Under the pieces are notes generated by a model, which searched no databases, had not been told where the DNA came from, and worked only from the letters and a program-made list of their open reading frames with translations. This document shows, piece after piece, positions 26,227 through 34,743 of a stretch of DNA of 56,706 nt; the stretch's first letter is position 1; every line of letters starts with the position of its first letter. Origin of the DNA: Methyloversatilis sp. (lineage in GTDB: Bacteria; Pseudomonadota; Gammaproteobacteria; Burkholderiales; Rhodocyclaceae); contig JAEUNO010000044.1 of NCBI GenBank assembly GCA_016791045.1, positions 1-56,706 on the forward strand, given 5' to 3'. Position numbers and translations under genes: made by a program.

Positions 26227-27078
26227 ATGAAGCTGGTGAGCTGGAACATCCAGTGGGCGCGCGGTTGCGACGGCCATGTCAGCACGGGACGGATCGCGCG
26301 CGCGCTGAACGATTTCGCCGACGCCGACGTGATCTGCCTGCAGGAGGTCGCGCGCGGCTACGACGATCTGCCGGGTCTGACAGGCGACGATCAGGTGGCG
26401 CAATTCGCCACGCTGTTTCCCGATCACGCGCCGATCTTCGCACCCGGTGCCGACAGTCTGCGCCCGGACGGCACGCGCCGGCAGTTCGGCAATCTCACGC
26501 TCAGCCGGCTGCCGGTGCTTGCCGCGTGGCGACATCTGCTGCCCTGGCCGGCGGACGGCACCGTTCCGAGCATGCAGCGCGCCTGCGTCGAGGTCGTGCT
26601 CGGTGGCCCGAGCGGCGGGTTGCGGGTGCTGAACACCCACCTGGAGTACTACTCACGATTGCAGCGCATGGCGCAGATCGAGGCGTTGCGCGCATTCAAT
26701 GCCGAGGCGCTGGCCCACGCGGCTGCGCCGCCGGCCGCCAAGGCAGCGGGCGGTGCCTTCGCAGCCGTGCCGCGGCCGGCGGCGGCTCTGCTGTGCGGTG
26801 ACCTCAACTGCGAACCGGGCAGCGACGAATTCATGTGTCTGGTTGCGCCGGATGGGTCGAACGGTGCGCGCTGGCACGACCTGTGGGCGCACTGTCACGG
26901 TGCGGTGGCGCATGCCGACACGGTCGGGTTGCATGGCTGCGACTGGCCGGGGCGGCGTTTCTGCTGTGATTTTGCGTTGGCCAGCGCGCCGCTGCTGCCG
27001 CGGGTGCAAGCGGTCGAGGTCGATCAATCGACAGCGGCGTCGGACCACCAGCCGGTCTGGATCACCCTCGCCGAGTGA
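26227..27078 (+). CDS. Endonuclease/exonuclease/phosphatase family protein
   Basis: This 283-aa cytoplasmic protein has the metal-dependent DNase I-like fold: start MKLVSWNIQWARG (catalytic Asn), CLQEV (metal Glu), NTHLEYYSRLQRMAQ (active-site His), CGDLNCEPGSDEF (Asp/Asn pair) and terminal SDHQPVW (catalytic Asp-His). All catalytic motifs of the superfamily are present. The substrate (DNA, inositol phosphate or lipid) cannot be assigned. ATG 26227 follows GGAAGG, and a longer frame from 26191 is less likely. It is divergent from the sugar dehydrogenase gene. Confidence 0.9.
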   Translation: MKLVSWNIQWARGCDGHVSTGRIARALNDFADADVICLQEVARGYDDLPGLTGDDQVAQFATLFPDHAPIFAPGADSLRPDGTRRQFGNLTLSRLPVLAAWRHLLPWPADGTVPSMQRACVEVVLGGPSGGLRVLNTHLEYYSRLQRMAQIEALRAFNAEALAHAAAPPAAKAAGGAFAAVPRPAAALLCGDLNCEPGSDEFMCLVAPDGSNGARWHDLWAHCHGAVAHADTVGLHGCDWPGRRFCCDFALASAPLLPRVQAVEVDQSTAASDHQPVWITLAE

Positions 27079-27093
27079 TTCGCCGTTCCGCGC

Positions 27094-27291
27094 TCAGGCC
27101 AGATCGTCCGGTTCCAGCATGCGTTCGATCTGGTCGATGCGGTCGCGCAACATGAGTTTGCGTTTCTTCAGGCGACGCAGCAGCAACTCGTCGCTGGCCT
27201 GGGCGGCGTGGAGATCGGCGATCGCCTGATCGAGGTCGCGGTGTTCGGTGCGCAATAGCTCGAGCGATGCGCGCAGTTCGTCATCTTCCAT
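27094..27291 (-). CDS. YdcH/DUF465 family small coiled-coil protein
   Basis: This 65-aa protein is rich in Leu, Arg and Asp/Glu and is predicted to form a helical hairpin or coiled coil. The C-terminal LLRRLKKRKLMLRDRIDQIERML matches the DUF465 (YdcH) signature of a Lys/Arg-rich helix with 'LKK.KL..KD.I'. The function of the family is not established. It has its own short unit, convergent with the endonuclease-like gene. Confidence 0.85.
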   Translation of the reverse strand: MEDDELRASLELLRTEHRDLDQAIADLHAAQASDELLLRRLKKRKLMLRDRIDQIERMLEPDDLA

Positions 27292-27531
27292 GTAGGGGGC
27301 CGAATCGTGACAACCGGCGTGCGGCCTGCGCCGTTAAGGGATGGTGGATGTTAGGAGCGCGTTGCAGCCGGTGCAAGCTCCCTTCAGCGCGGGGTCGTGC
27401 GGCCGTTATATCACTTGAAAGGCGGCAGGATTGCCCCACCTGCTAGGCAGAAGTTTTGCAGTGCAGTATCGAGCAGCCGGACAACCGTCAGGCTGCAAGC
27501 TGGTGAGCCGCACAAGCCAAGGAGAGACATC

Positions 27532-27777
27532 ATGCACATCATGTTCAACAATCCGCTGGTTTACGTGGTCGAGTATTCGGGTCTGGAAGCGGTCGAAGTC
27601 ATCGACAAGCGCGTCGGGCGCGGTGCCCTGATCCGTGATGATGCAGCGAAGCGCTTCCGCGAGGAACTGAAGGCGCTGGTCGACCACGAGGTCGATCATG
27701 AAGTCGGACCGGAAGCGTTCGACGCTTTCATGGTGCCGTGGGAAGCGTTGTTGACCCAACCGGCGATCTATCACTGA
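27532..27777 (+). CDS. DUF3567 family protein
   Basis: This 81-aa acidic cytoplasmic protein begins MHIMFNNPLVYVVEYSG and contains FEVIDKR-like (VEVIDKRVGRGALI) and RFREEL segments typical of DUF3567, a family seen mainly in betaproteobacteria. Function is unknown. ATG 27532 follows GGAGAGACATC. The longer frame from 27397 is not protein-like. Its stop is 50 nt before greB, with a perfect hairpin between. Confidence 0.85.
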   Translation: MHIMFNNPLVYVVEYSGLEAVEVIDKRVGRGALIRDDAAKRFREELKALVDHEVDHEVGPEAFDAFMVPWEALLTQPAIYH

Positions 27778-27788
27778 TTCGGTAAGAT

Positions 27789-27811
27789 GCGTGCTCGTCC
27801 AACGAGCACGC
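27789..27811 (+). promoter_or_regulatory. Perfect hairpin upstream of greB
   Basis: GCGTGCTCGT (27789-27798) and ACGAGCACGC (27802-27811) form a perfect 10-bp stem with a 3-nt loop, 16 nt before the greB ATG. No T-run follows, so it may be a leader structure near the greB ribosome site, or a palindromic protein site, rather than a terminator. Confidence 0.55.
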
Positions 27812-27827
27812 GATCACTGACATCCGG

Positions 27828-28373
27828 ATGAACAAGGCCTTCACGAAGGAAACCGACGCCGAGGAAGAAGATCCCGAAGTCGTGACTGCGCTGCCGCCCG
27901 GCAGCAAGAACTACATGACGCTCGCCGGCTACGGCCGACTGCGGGCCGAGCTTGACCAGCTGGTGCGCGACGAGCGCCCGCGCATCGTCGAAACAGTCGC
28001 CTGGGCCGCGTCGAACGGCGACCGTTCGGAGAACGGCGACTATATATATGGCAAGAAACGGCTGCGCGAAATCGACCGTCGCATCCGTTTCCTGATCAAA
28101 CGCCTCGAATCCGCCACCGTTGTCGATCCGCAGGACCAGCAGAACGCCGATCAGGTGTTCTTCGGCGCCACCGTGCGCTACGAGGACGAGGAGGGCCGCG
28201 AACAGACGGTGCAGATCGTCGGTGTAGACGAAGCCAATGCCTCGGAAGGTCGCATCTCGTGGATATCGCCGCTGGCCCGCGCCTTGTTGAAGGCGCGCGA
28301 AGGAGACCTGGTCCGCGTGCAGAGCCCGGCCGGGTTGCGCGAGATCGAAGTCACGGGAATTTCCTACCGCTAG
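27828..28373 (+). CDS. greB: Transcription elongation factor GreB
   Basis: GreB enters the RNA polymerase secondary channel and stimulates transcript cleavage in backtracked complexes. It is 181 aa long. The N-terminal coiled coil begins NYMTLAGYGRLRAELDQL and carries the acidic tip and basic patch region NGDRSENGDYIYGKKRLREIDRRIRFL. The C-terminal FKBP-like domain has VFFGATVRYED and GRISWISPLARALL. IYGKKR is the GreB-specific form of this segment. The N-terminus has 25 extra residues (EEEDPEVV region) before the usual start. Confidence 0.95.
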   Translation: MNKAFTKETDAEEEDPEVVTALPPGSKNYMTLAGYGRLRAELDQLVRDERPRIVETVAWAASNGDRSENGDYIYGKKRLREIDRRIRFLIKRLESATVVDPQDQQNADQVFFGATVRYEDEEGREQTVQIVGVDEANASEGRISWISPLARALLKAREGDLVRVQSPAGLREIEVTGISYR

Positions 28374-28442
28374 CGTCCCTCCACGAGTGTCGAGGTGCCG
28401 ATCGCCGCACACTCCACCCCACCCACAACACAGGAAATCATC

Positions 28443-28895
28443 ATGCGTCGCTATGTGACTGCCGCACTGCTTGCCTTGATCACTGCTCCGGTCTTGGCCG
28501 ACATCACCGTCAAGGACCCCTGGGTCCGCGCCACCGTGCCGCAGCAGAAGGCCACCGGCGCCTTCATGCAGATCACCGCACCGAAAGCCGCCCGACTGGT
28601 CGAAGCCCGCTCACCGGTGGCCGGCGTGACCGAAATCCATGAGATGACGATGGACAACGACATCATGCGCATGCGCGCCGTTCCGGGCATCGACCTGCCG
28701 GCCGGCAAGGCGGTTGAGCTGAAGCCGGGCGGTTATCACGTGATGCTGATGGACCTGAAGGCACCGATCACCGAAGGTCAGGATGTGCCGGTGACACTGG
28801 TCATCGAGGGCGCCGACAAGAAGCGTGAAACGGTGGTCATCAAGGCGACCGCGCGGGCCCTGGGCGCCAGCGGTGCGATGGATCACAAGCACTGA
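28443..28895 (+). CDS. PCuAC periplasmic copper chaperone
   Basis: This 150-aa protein has a signal peptide (1-19, ending VLA) and the cupredoxin-like PCuAC fold. The copper motif H-x10-M-x21-H-x-M is exact: His66, Met77, His99 and Met101. Such proteins deliver Cu(I) to the Cu-A and Cu-B centres of cytochrome oxidase in the periplasm. No Sco gene is adjacent. It may also link to the copper cluster that starts 6 kb downstream. ATG 28443 follows AGGAAATCATC. Confidence 0.93.
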   Translation: MRRYVTAALLALITAPVLADITVKDPWVRATVPQQKATGAFMQITAPKAARLVEARSPVAGVTEIHEMTMDNDIMRMRAVPGIDLPAGKAVELKPGGYHVMLMDLKAPITEGQDVPVTLVIEGADKKRETVVIKATARALGASGAMDHKH

Positions 28896-28971
28896 GCGAC
28901 GCCTCGCGGATCGCGCGGCGCTCGAGCGGGTCCGGCTATAGTCCGGCTTTCCGGACCGCATCACGCATCGC

Positions 28972-30492
28972 ATGCCCGTCAGCCTGACCGACCCCTTCAT
29001 ATTGTTCGCGCTTCTGGCCGCTGCACTGCTGGGCGGCGTGCTGAGCGCCATCTGGCTGCGCAGCCGCACGGCACTGGCGATCGAACGTGCGCAGGCCGAG
29101 CGCTCGGCCGAGCTGCTGACCGCGCAGGAGCGGTTGCGCGCCGCATCGCTCGACATCGATCGCCTGCGCGCCGAGTTGAAGGTGAGCGGCGCCGACCGGG
29201 CCACGCTCGACCTTCAGCTGCAGCAGGAGAAGGCGGCACGCGTGCGTGCCGAAACGCAGGCCCAGCGTCTGCCGGCACTCGAACAGGCGCTGGCAGACGC
29301 CCGGCTCGCCCACGACAGGGCGCTGGCGGAAGGCGCAGCGCAACGCCAGTCGCTGGCGGAGGCGGTGGCCGGATTGCGCACCCAGCTCGACGCCGAGCGC
29401 AGCCAGACGACCGAAAAGCTTGCGCTGCTCGACGCGGCGCGTGACCAGATGGGGCTGCAATTCCAGGAAGTGGCGAACCGCATCCTGGAAGAGAAGAGCC
29501 AGCGCTTCACCCAGCAGAACCACGACAACCTTGGTCTGCTGCTCAATCCGCTGAACGAGAAGATCAAGGCCTTCCAGGAGCAGGTGGCGCAGACCTACGA
29601 CCGCGAATCGAAGGAGCGGCTGACGCTGAAGAACGAGATCGAGCGGCTCGCGCTGCTCAATGCGCGGATCAGCGAAGATGCGGTCAATCTCACCCAGGCG
29701 CTCAAGGGTAGCAACAAGTCGCAGGGCATCTGGGGCGAAATGGTGCTGGAAAAGGTGCTCGAATCATCCGGCCTGCGTCGCGGGCACGAGTACGTGGCCG
29801 AGGAGAGCTATGCCGCCGACGACGGCAACCGGCGCCGGCCGGACGTGGTCATCCAGCTGCCTGAAGGCCGCCACATGATCGTCGACGCCAAGATGTCGCT
29901 GCTCGGCTACGAACGCTACTGCAGCGCCGACAACGACGCCGCGCGCGCGGCGGCGCAGCGCGAGCACGTGCAGTCGATCCGCGCCCACATCAAGGGGCTG
30001 TCGGACAAGAACTATCCGATGCTCAACGGTCTGAAAGCGCCCGATTTCGTGTTGATGTTCGTGCCTGTAGAACCTGCTTTCATGCTCGCCGCCACCAGCG
30101 ACACCACGCTGTTCGAGGACGCTTTTGCGCGCAACGTGCTGCTGGTCAGTCCGAGCACGCTGCTGGCGGTGCTGCGCATGGTGGCCAACGTCTGGCGACA
30201 GGAAAGCCAGGGCCGCAACGCCCAGCAGATCGCCGAACAGGGCGCGCGGATGTACGACAAGTTCGTCGGCTTCGTCGAAGACCTCGAAGAGATCGGCAAG
30301 CGCATCGACCAGACGCAGAAGGCCTATCAGGACGCACACGGCAAGCTGTCATCGGGTCGCGGCAATCTTGTTCGACAGGTCGATAACCTGCGCCGGCTGG
30401 GCGTCAAGCCGGCCCGGCAACTGCGCCCCGGCCTGGTGCCCGATGAGCTGGCCATCGAGGGGTCGTCGCCGGACCCCGAGCTTCCCGACTGA
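28972..30492 (+). CDS. rmuC: DNA recombination protein RmuC
   Basis: This 506-aa protein has an N-terminal membrane helix (about 8-26), a long coiled coil (about 30-200) and a C-terminal nuclease-like RmuC domain with GIWGEMVLEKVLESSGLR, DAKMSLLGYERY, FVLMFVPVEPAF and VVSPSTLLAVLR-type segments. RmuC limits inversion recombination at short repeats, but its biochemical activity is not settled. The start at 28972 is the only one directly before the helix. Just upstream lies GTCCGG-CTTT-CCGGAC (28941-28956), a short dyad. Confidence 0.92.
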   Translation: MPVSLTDPFILFALLAAALLGGVLSAIWLRSRTALAIERAQAERSAELLTAQERLRAASLDIDRLRAELKVSGADRATLDLQLQQEKAARVRAETQAQRLPALEQALADARLAHDRALAEGAAQRQSLAEAVAGLRTQLDAERSQTTEKLALLDAARDQMGLQFQEVANRILEEKSQRFTQQNHDNLGLLLNPLNEKIKAFQEQVAQTYDRESKERLTLKNEIERLALLNARISEDAVNLTQALKGSNKSQGIWGEMVLEKVLESSGLRRGHEYVAEESYAADDGNRRRPDVVIQLPEGRHMIVDAKMSLLGYERYCSADNDAARAAAQREHVQSIRAHIKGLSDKNYPMLNGLKAPDFVLMFVPVEPAFMLAATSDTTLFEDAFARNVLLVSPSTLLAVLRMVANVWRQESQGRNAQQIAEQGARMYDKFVGFVEDLEEIGKRIDQTQKAYQDAHGKLSSGRGNLVRQVDNLRRLGVKPARQLRPGLVPDELAIEGSSPDPELPD

Positions 30493-30792
30493 GGCGCACG
30501 CGGCGTCGGAACGGCCTCAGCGGAGGCTGAAGGCCGGTTGCGCGAGGGCCGTCGCAAGGGCGCTGGCTGTCATCAACATTCAAAGTGGTCAGCGGCGGTT
30601 TTCAGGATTATTTGCGCACTCAGGAAACCTGACGCGCGCTTCACCCCACAAAGCAGCAGTGGCATGCCTTGACCGGTGCGCGCGGACAGCTTCGCCCGAC
30701 CGGCACGGCCACGGTCTGCAGCATGGCGGGCAGACCGCAGGACGCCGCCTCATCAACGCGTTCGCCATGCGCGACTGACCAGGAGATTCCGA
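30493..30792. other. 300-bp gap, no gene seen
   Basis: No credible reading frame or RNA gene is seen. A stem-loop GGCCT-CAGC/GCTG-AAGGCC with one bulge (30513-30535) lies 20 nt after rmuC but lacks a T-run. The rest is unstructured. Confidence 0.5.
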
Positions 30793-31230
30793 ATGAATTA
30801 CCGGATGCTCGTCCTCATCGTTGCGACGGCTGCGCTCGCCGGTTGCGCCGCAGTGCCCCCGCACCACACCCGCGCCACCACGCCGCCCGGCGTGGCCGAA
30901 GTCAGCCCCGGCAAGGCAGGGGTGTATGTTTTCCGCACCGGCTACAGCAGTCCCGCACTGCCGATCGACGTGCTGCTCGACGGCGAGCCGATCGGCTCGA
31001 CCGTGTCGCAAACGCATCTGTTCAGGGAAATCGAACCGGGGCGGCACACACTGGGCTCACAACTCCAGTTCACTTCGAAGCTCGAGTTCGACGCCAAGCC
31101 GGGCCAGATCGTCTATGTGCGGCAGGACCTGTGGCTGGGTTACCTGCAGGTTCACACGCGTCTGCGCAAGGTGCATCCGGATGACGGCGCGCGTGCGGTG
31201 CGCGCGACAAGGCTCGCTGTTTCACGGTGA
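30793..31230 (+). CDS. DUF2846-like lipoprotein
   Basis: This 145-aa exported protein has lipobox LAGC at Cys18. The mature part reads like DUF2846 domains: GKAGVYVFRTGYSSPALPIDVLLDGEPIG, then EIEPGRHTL, a small beta-sandwich. Function is unknown. Family proteins are often envelope lipoproteins. ATG 30793 follows AGGAGATTCC and places the signal sequence at the N-terminus. The 39-codon upstream extension is rejected. No partner gene is adjacent. Confidence 0.8.
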   Translation: MNYRMLVLIVATAALAGCAAVPPHHTRATTPPGVAEVSPGKAGVYVFRTGYSSPALPIDVLLDGEPIGSTVSQTHLFREIEPGRHTLGSQLQFTSKLEFDAKPGQIVYVRQDLWLGYLQVHTRLRKVHPDDGARAVRATRLAVSR

Positions 31231-31560
31231 CCCGTCGTGCGGGCAGAGCCGACGGTTGAGACCCGCCGACTTTCGGCGAGCCAGGCGGCCGTCGACGGTG
31301 ACCCGGACACTTGGTCGCGACACTCGCCGGGGTTGCTTCGGGTCCTGCGCGTCTATAGCGCCTTGGCCGTGCGGCATGCACGAGGTGCCTGAAAATCCGC
31401 ACCGGACCTGTCTGTGCCCGAATGCTGTCGCAGGCGCGCCCGGAGGGTCGACAGTCGGTCCTACAGCGTGTCGGTGGCTGACTACATCGATCCTTTCCGC
31501 ACGTTCTAGGCTGAAATCATGGGTATCTCGATGATGCCCGCCACCCAATGGAGGTCCAAG
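31231..31560. other. 330-bp gap, no gene seen
   Basis: No protein-like frame is seen on either strand, only short shadow frames. The last 20 nt hold the GGAGG ribosome site of the next gene. No promoter can be assigned with confidence. Confidence 0.5.
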
Positions 31561-31857
31561 ATGATTTCAGCCATGACTTTATCCAGAACAGCCGCTGCAC
31601 TCGCGATAGCGGCATTGTCCGTTTCGGTCAGCGCCCAGTCGTCCTATCCGAGCAAGCACCAGAAGGCGGTGGTGCCGGAGGTGCAACCGTCGGAAAGCCA
31701 GAAGAAGTGCCCATCGGAACAGGATCAGGCCCGCCAATCGAGGGAGTATCCCAGCGGGCATGCCAACGACGTGGTGCGCGACCGTGACACCAAACAGAAG
31801 GCGTCGGAGCGTGCGGATGAACGCGAACGCCGCCCTGAAGGCCAGACCACCCCCTAG
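31561..31857 (+). CDS. Small secreted hydrophilic protein, unknown
   Basis: This 98-aa protein has a signal peptide (about 1-26, ending VSAQS) followed by a highly charged, Ser/Lys/Glu/Arg-rich chain without hydrophobic core, probably disordered. It contains a single Cys. I do not recognise a family. ATG 31561 follows GGAGGTCCAAG, a good ribosome site, which supports translation. In-frame ATGs at 31519 and 31531 are less likely. It is isolated, with gaps on both sides. Confidence 0.6.
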   Translation: MISAMTLSRTAAALAIAALSVSVSAQSSYPSKHQKAVVPEVQPSESQKKCPSEQDQARQSREYPSGHANDVVRDRDTKQKASERADERERRPEGQTTP

Positions 31858-32048
31858 CCCCGCAACTGAAGCTTGAACGCCCGATTCCTCTGTCGTTCGC
31901 GACGGGCACGAATGGCAAGGACTGCCCGCGATTCACCGCGACTCGTGCCGCTTCGCCGCGGGGCTTTTCCGGATGCAGAAGACGCCGTGGGATCGACGTC
32001 AGTCGCTCGCAGGAGTGCCGACGAAAACCGCGTTGGACGCGTAAACGA

Positions 32049-32074
32049 TAAAGGCCTTCTCGCGAAGGCCTTTA
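32049..32074. terminator. Bidirectional terminator next to tRNA-Asn
   Basis: TAAAGGCCTT (32049-32058) and AAGGCCTTTA (32065-32074) form a perfect 10-bp stem with a 6-nt loop. On the plus strand it runs into TTTATTTTCA. On the minus strand it follows the tRNA by 17 nt and continues TCGTTTAC. It can serve the tRNA and also stop plus-strand transcription. Confidence 0.85.
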
Positions 32075-32091
32075 TTTTCAGCTGTGTGTTC

Positions 32092-32167
32092 TGGCTCCCC
32101 GACCTGGGCTCGAACCAGGGACCTACGGATTAACAGTCCGGCGCTCTACCGACTGAGCTATCGGGGA
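32092..32167 (-). tRNA. tRNA-Asn (GTT)
   Basis: This 76-nt cloverleaf includes an encoded CCA. The acceptor stem is TCCCCGA/TCGGGGA with discriminator G. The D-arm has AGCTCAGTCGGTAGAGC, the anticodon loop CTGTTAA gives anticodon GTT for asparagine, and the T-arm is CTGGTTCGAGCCCAG. A terminator lies directly downstream (32049-32074). No other tRNA is adjacent. Confidence 0.97.
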
Positions 32168-32364
32168 ACAAAGAGGGCGCGATGATAGGGGGTCGTCCTG
32201 CGCACGTCAAGCGATTGATACGTGACTTTCTTCGCACTGACTCGCCGCCACTTCGGTGCGCTATCGATTTATGATCGCGTCACCTGAAGGTCACATCAGC
32301 CTTCGCCGGAATTCCGACTTACCGCTCGCCCCAGGGCACGAGGCCAGCCTGCCAGCGCAGATCA

Positions 32365-34161
32365 ATGAACGAAAACGCGGTATTCATCAAGACTGAAGCG
32401 GGCGAGGATGCGGTGTCGAAACGCACGATCGTCCAGCGCAACCTGCGTTCGGTGCTCATCATGATCGACGGGCGGACGCCGGTCGGCAATCTGGCCCAGC
32501 AATTCGGTGATTCGCTGATCGTTGAAGGTCTGGTCGGCGAGCTTGAACACCGGGGGCTGGTGCGCCGGGTCGACAACGCCCAGGTCGAAGAAGACGCCGA
32601 CCGCTCCGAACTGTCGTCGATCATGGTCGATATCGAGGATCTGGTCAGTCAGCCGATCACGCCGGTCGCCGAGGACATCCGGCGCGCGCACGACCGTTCG
32701 TCGGCGAAGGAATCGCCGGTGCTGGATGAGTTCGCGATGGCGATCCCCGAGCTCACTGCTCCCGCTGCAGCGGCGGCGCCCGCAGCGACTCCGCCGGCGG
32801 CCGACAGCGATGACGTACGCGGCGCGATACGACGCGCCATGATGACGGCTGGAGCGGACGCCGGTGTCGATGACCGTGCGCCCGGGCCGGCGAGGCGGCT
32901 GTTCGACCTGTTCGCGGGCCGTGTCAGCGGTGCCGACCGCAAGGGTCCGCCCAGTTCGCTCGCAAAGCGGCTTGTGGTCGGAAGCCTTTTGCTGCTCGTG
33001 CTGCTGGTCGGTTTGTTCTTTTTCTATCCCTACAGCAGGCATCTGCCGCACATGGAACAACTGGCAAGCGAGTTGCTCGGTCAGCCGGTGCGCATCGCAT
33101 CGGTGTCGCCGAGCATCTTTCCCGAGCCTTCCATCGCGCTCGAAGGCCTGCGTGTCGGGGAAAGCGGGCAACTGGATGTCGCGACGGTCAAACTCATCCC
33201 CCGGGTGTCGACGCTGCTGTCGGAACGCAAGGTCATGCGCGAAGTGCGCATCGAACGCGCGGGACTGAACATCGCCTTCCTGCCCGAACTGTCGAAGCGG
33301 CAGGACATCAACTGGGCATCGCGCTGGCTCAAGGTCGAGCGCATCAGCGTCATCGATTCCAGCCTGCTGCTGCTCGACGGATCCATCGGCGACCTGAATG
33401 GCACGCTGGACATCAACGAGGACGGCGCATTGACCCGGCTGTCCCTGGCCAGCGCGGATGGCCGACTCAAGATGCAGGGCAGCATCGAATCCGGTGCGTG
33501 GAATGTCGCGCTCACGGCCCTGGGCTGGCGTACGCCCGGCCAGCCTTCGCTGCTGCTCGACGTTCTCGAAGCGACCGGCACGCTGAACAGCCAGCGTCTG
33601 CAGTTCGACAAGGTGGACGTCAAGCTTTATGGCGGTTACGCGGTGGGCAGCCTGTCCGTCGGGCTTGTCAGCCCGGCCGCCGTCGAGGCTGAAATGACCA
33701 CGTCGCGTCTGGCCATCGCGGATTTGATCAAGGTGTTTGCGCCCACGCTGCTGCTGACCGGAGACCTGTCTGCCGCGATCGCCATCCGTGGCGAGGGCGA
33801 AACGCTGGAAGGCCTGCGCCGCACGCTGCGTGCGTCGGGCAAGCTGGGCGTGCAGCGCGGGCAGATCGAACGCGTCGATCTCGTGCAGGCGGTTCGCATT
33901 CCGCGCGCGGATGGCGTGCGCGGTGGCAGCACGCGTTTCGATGAACTGGAAGGCGACGTCGTGGCGGATGCCTCCGGCCTCAGCCTGAACGGTGCGACGA
34001 TGTCGTCCGGACTGGTCGGTGCCCAGGGAGATATCCGGCTGGCCGACGGCCTCATCAACGGTCGCCTGGACGTCAGCCTGCGCGGCAGCGCCACCACGGT
34101 TCGCGCGCCGGTCAGCATCGAAGGCAGGTACGCCGATCCGATCGTGCGCCTGCGGCGGTGA
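32365..34161 (+). CDS. AsmA-like protein with a cytoplasmic N-terminal domain
   Basis: This 598-aa protein anchors in the inner membrane by one helix (about 203-222). The periplasmic C-terminal half shows AsmA-family features: VRIASVSPSIFPEPSIALEGLRVGE, repeated beta segments, and SAAIAIRGEGETLEGLRRTL with a closing LADGLINGRLDVSLRGS. AsmA-like proteins move or shape envelope lipids. Unusually, residues 18-70 (RTIVQRNLRSVLIMIDGRTP...LEHRGLVRRV) form a small winged-helix-like domain. A Pro/Ala-rich linker connects it to the helix. It is not in an evident operon. Confidence 0.78.
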   Translation: MNENAVFIKTEAGEDAVSKRTIVQRNLRSVLIMIDGRTPVGNLAQQFGDSLIVEGLVGELEHRGLVRRVDNAQVEEDADRSELSSIMVDIEDLVSQPITPVAEDIRRAHDRSSAKESPVLDEFAMAIPELTAPAAAAAPAATPPAADSDDVRGAIRRAMMTAGADAGVDDRAPGPARRLFDLFAGRVSGADRKGPPSSLAKRLVVGSLLLLVLLVGLFFFYPYSRHLPHMEQLASELLGQPVRIASVSPSIFPEPSIALEGLRVGESGQLDVATVKLIPRVSTLLSERKVMREVRIERAGLNIAFLPELSKRQDINWASRWLKVERISVIDSSLLLLDGSIGDLNGTLDINEDGALTRLSLASADGRLKMQGSIESGAWNVALTALGWRTPGQPSLLLDVLEATGTLNSQRLQFDKVDVKLYGGYAVGSLSVGLVSPAAVEAEMTTSRLAIADLIKVFAPTLLLTGDLSAAIAIRGEGETLEGLRRTLRASGKLGVQRGQIERVDLVQAVRIPRADGVRGGSTRFDELEGDVVADASGLSLNGATMSSGLVGAQGDIRLADGLINGRLDVSLRGSATTVRAPVSIEGRYADPIVRLRR

Positions 34162-34306
34162 CGAGTTCGTCGTCCGCTCGCGGCCCGTTCAGTCCTCGCG
34201 TCGCGCCCGATCCGCCTGCGCCGGCGTGTGCCTGGGTTTGCGTTCGATCAATCAACGCCGGCACCGGTGCAACAACCTTCGCTGTGGCTGCTATCGTGTG
34301 CAGGTG

Positions 34307-34684
34307 ATGTGCCGTTTCAACAGATTCCTGCTGACCGTCCTGCTCGTAGTCGCGCTGCCGTTGCAAGGTGGCGTCGCCGCGGCAATGATGTGCTGCGTGC
34401 CGGTTCAGGCGCATGCGACGGCGACCGGGCACGACGCTGCGCCCGACGCACACGCGCTGCCGGCGCACTGCGTCGAATCCGCCGTCCTTGATGAGGGCGC
34501 TTCGCTGTCTCCCCAGCCTTGTTCCAATTGCGCCGCCTGCTGCATCGCAGGCGCGCTGACACCGGCCGCGCTCCCGCTGTGCGCAGACACCGCGTTCCAT
34601 GAACGGCCATTGGCTGACCTCAGCGGCCCGTCGTCCTTCATCGCCGAAAGCGCGGAGCACCCCCCCAGATCCGCCTCCGTCTGA
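34307..34684 (+). CDS. Cys-rich exported protein, copper cluster
   Basis: This 125-aa protein has a signal peptide (about 1-26) and two cysteine clusters: MMCCVPV just after it and PCSNCAACC near residue 80. Such Cys patterns suggest thiolate metal binding. I do not recognise a named family, though small Cys-rich proteins of this kind often precede copper-efflux genes. The start at ATG 34307 is chosen for the signal peptide; the upstream 105 codons of the frame are antisense-like. It is first in a run of copper genes. Confidence 0.6.
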   Translation: MCRFNRFLLTVLLVVALPLQGGVAAAMMCCVPVQAHATATGHDAAPDAHALPAHCVESAVLDEGASLSPQPCSNCAACCIAGALTPAALPLCADTAFHERPLADLSGPSSFIAESAEHPPRSASV

Positions 34685-34743
34685 CGAAACCCTGAAGCCC
34701 GCATCCGGTGCGGGCATCGATTCACGTCCTGCGCGAGGCCATC

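Noticed and set aside
30125-30778. 217-codon plus-strand frame overlapping the end of rmuC and the following gap
   Set aside because: Most of it is an out-of-frame shadow of rmuC, and the remainder has no ribosome site or domain.
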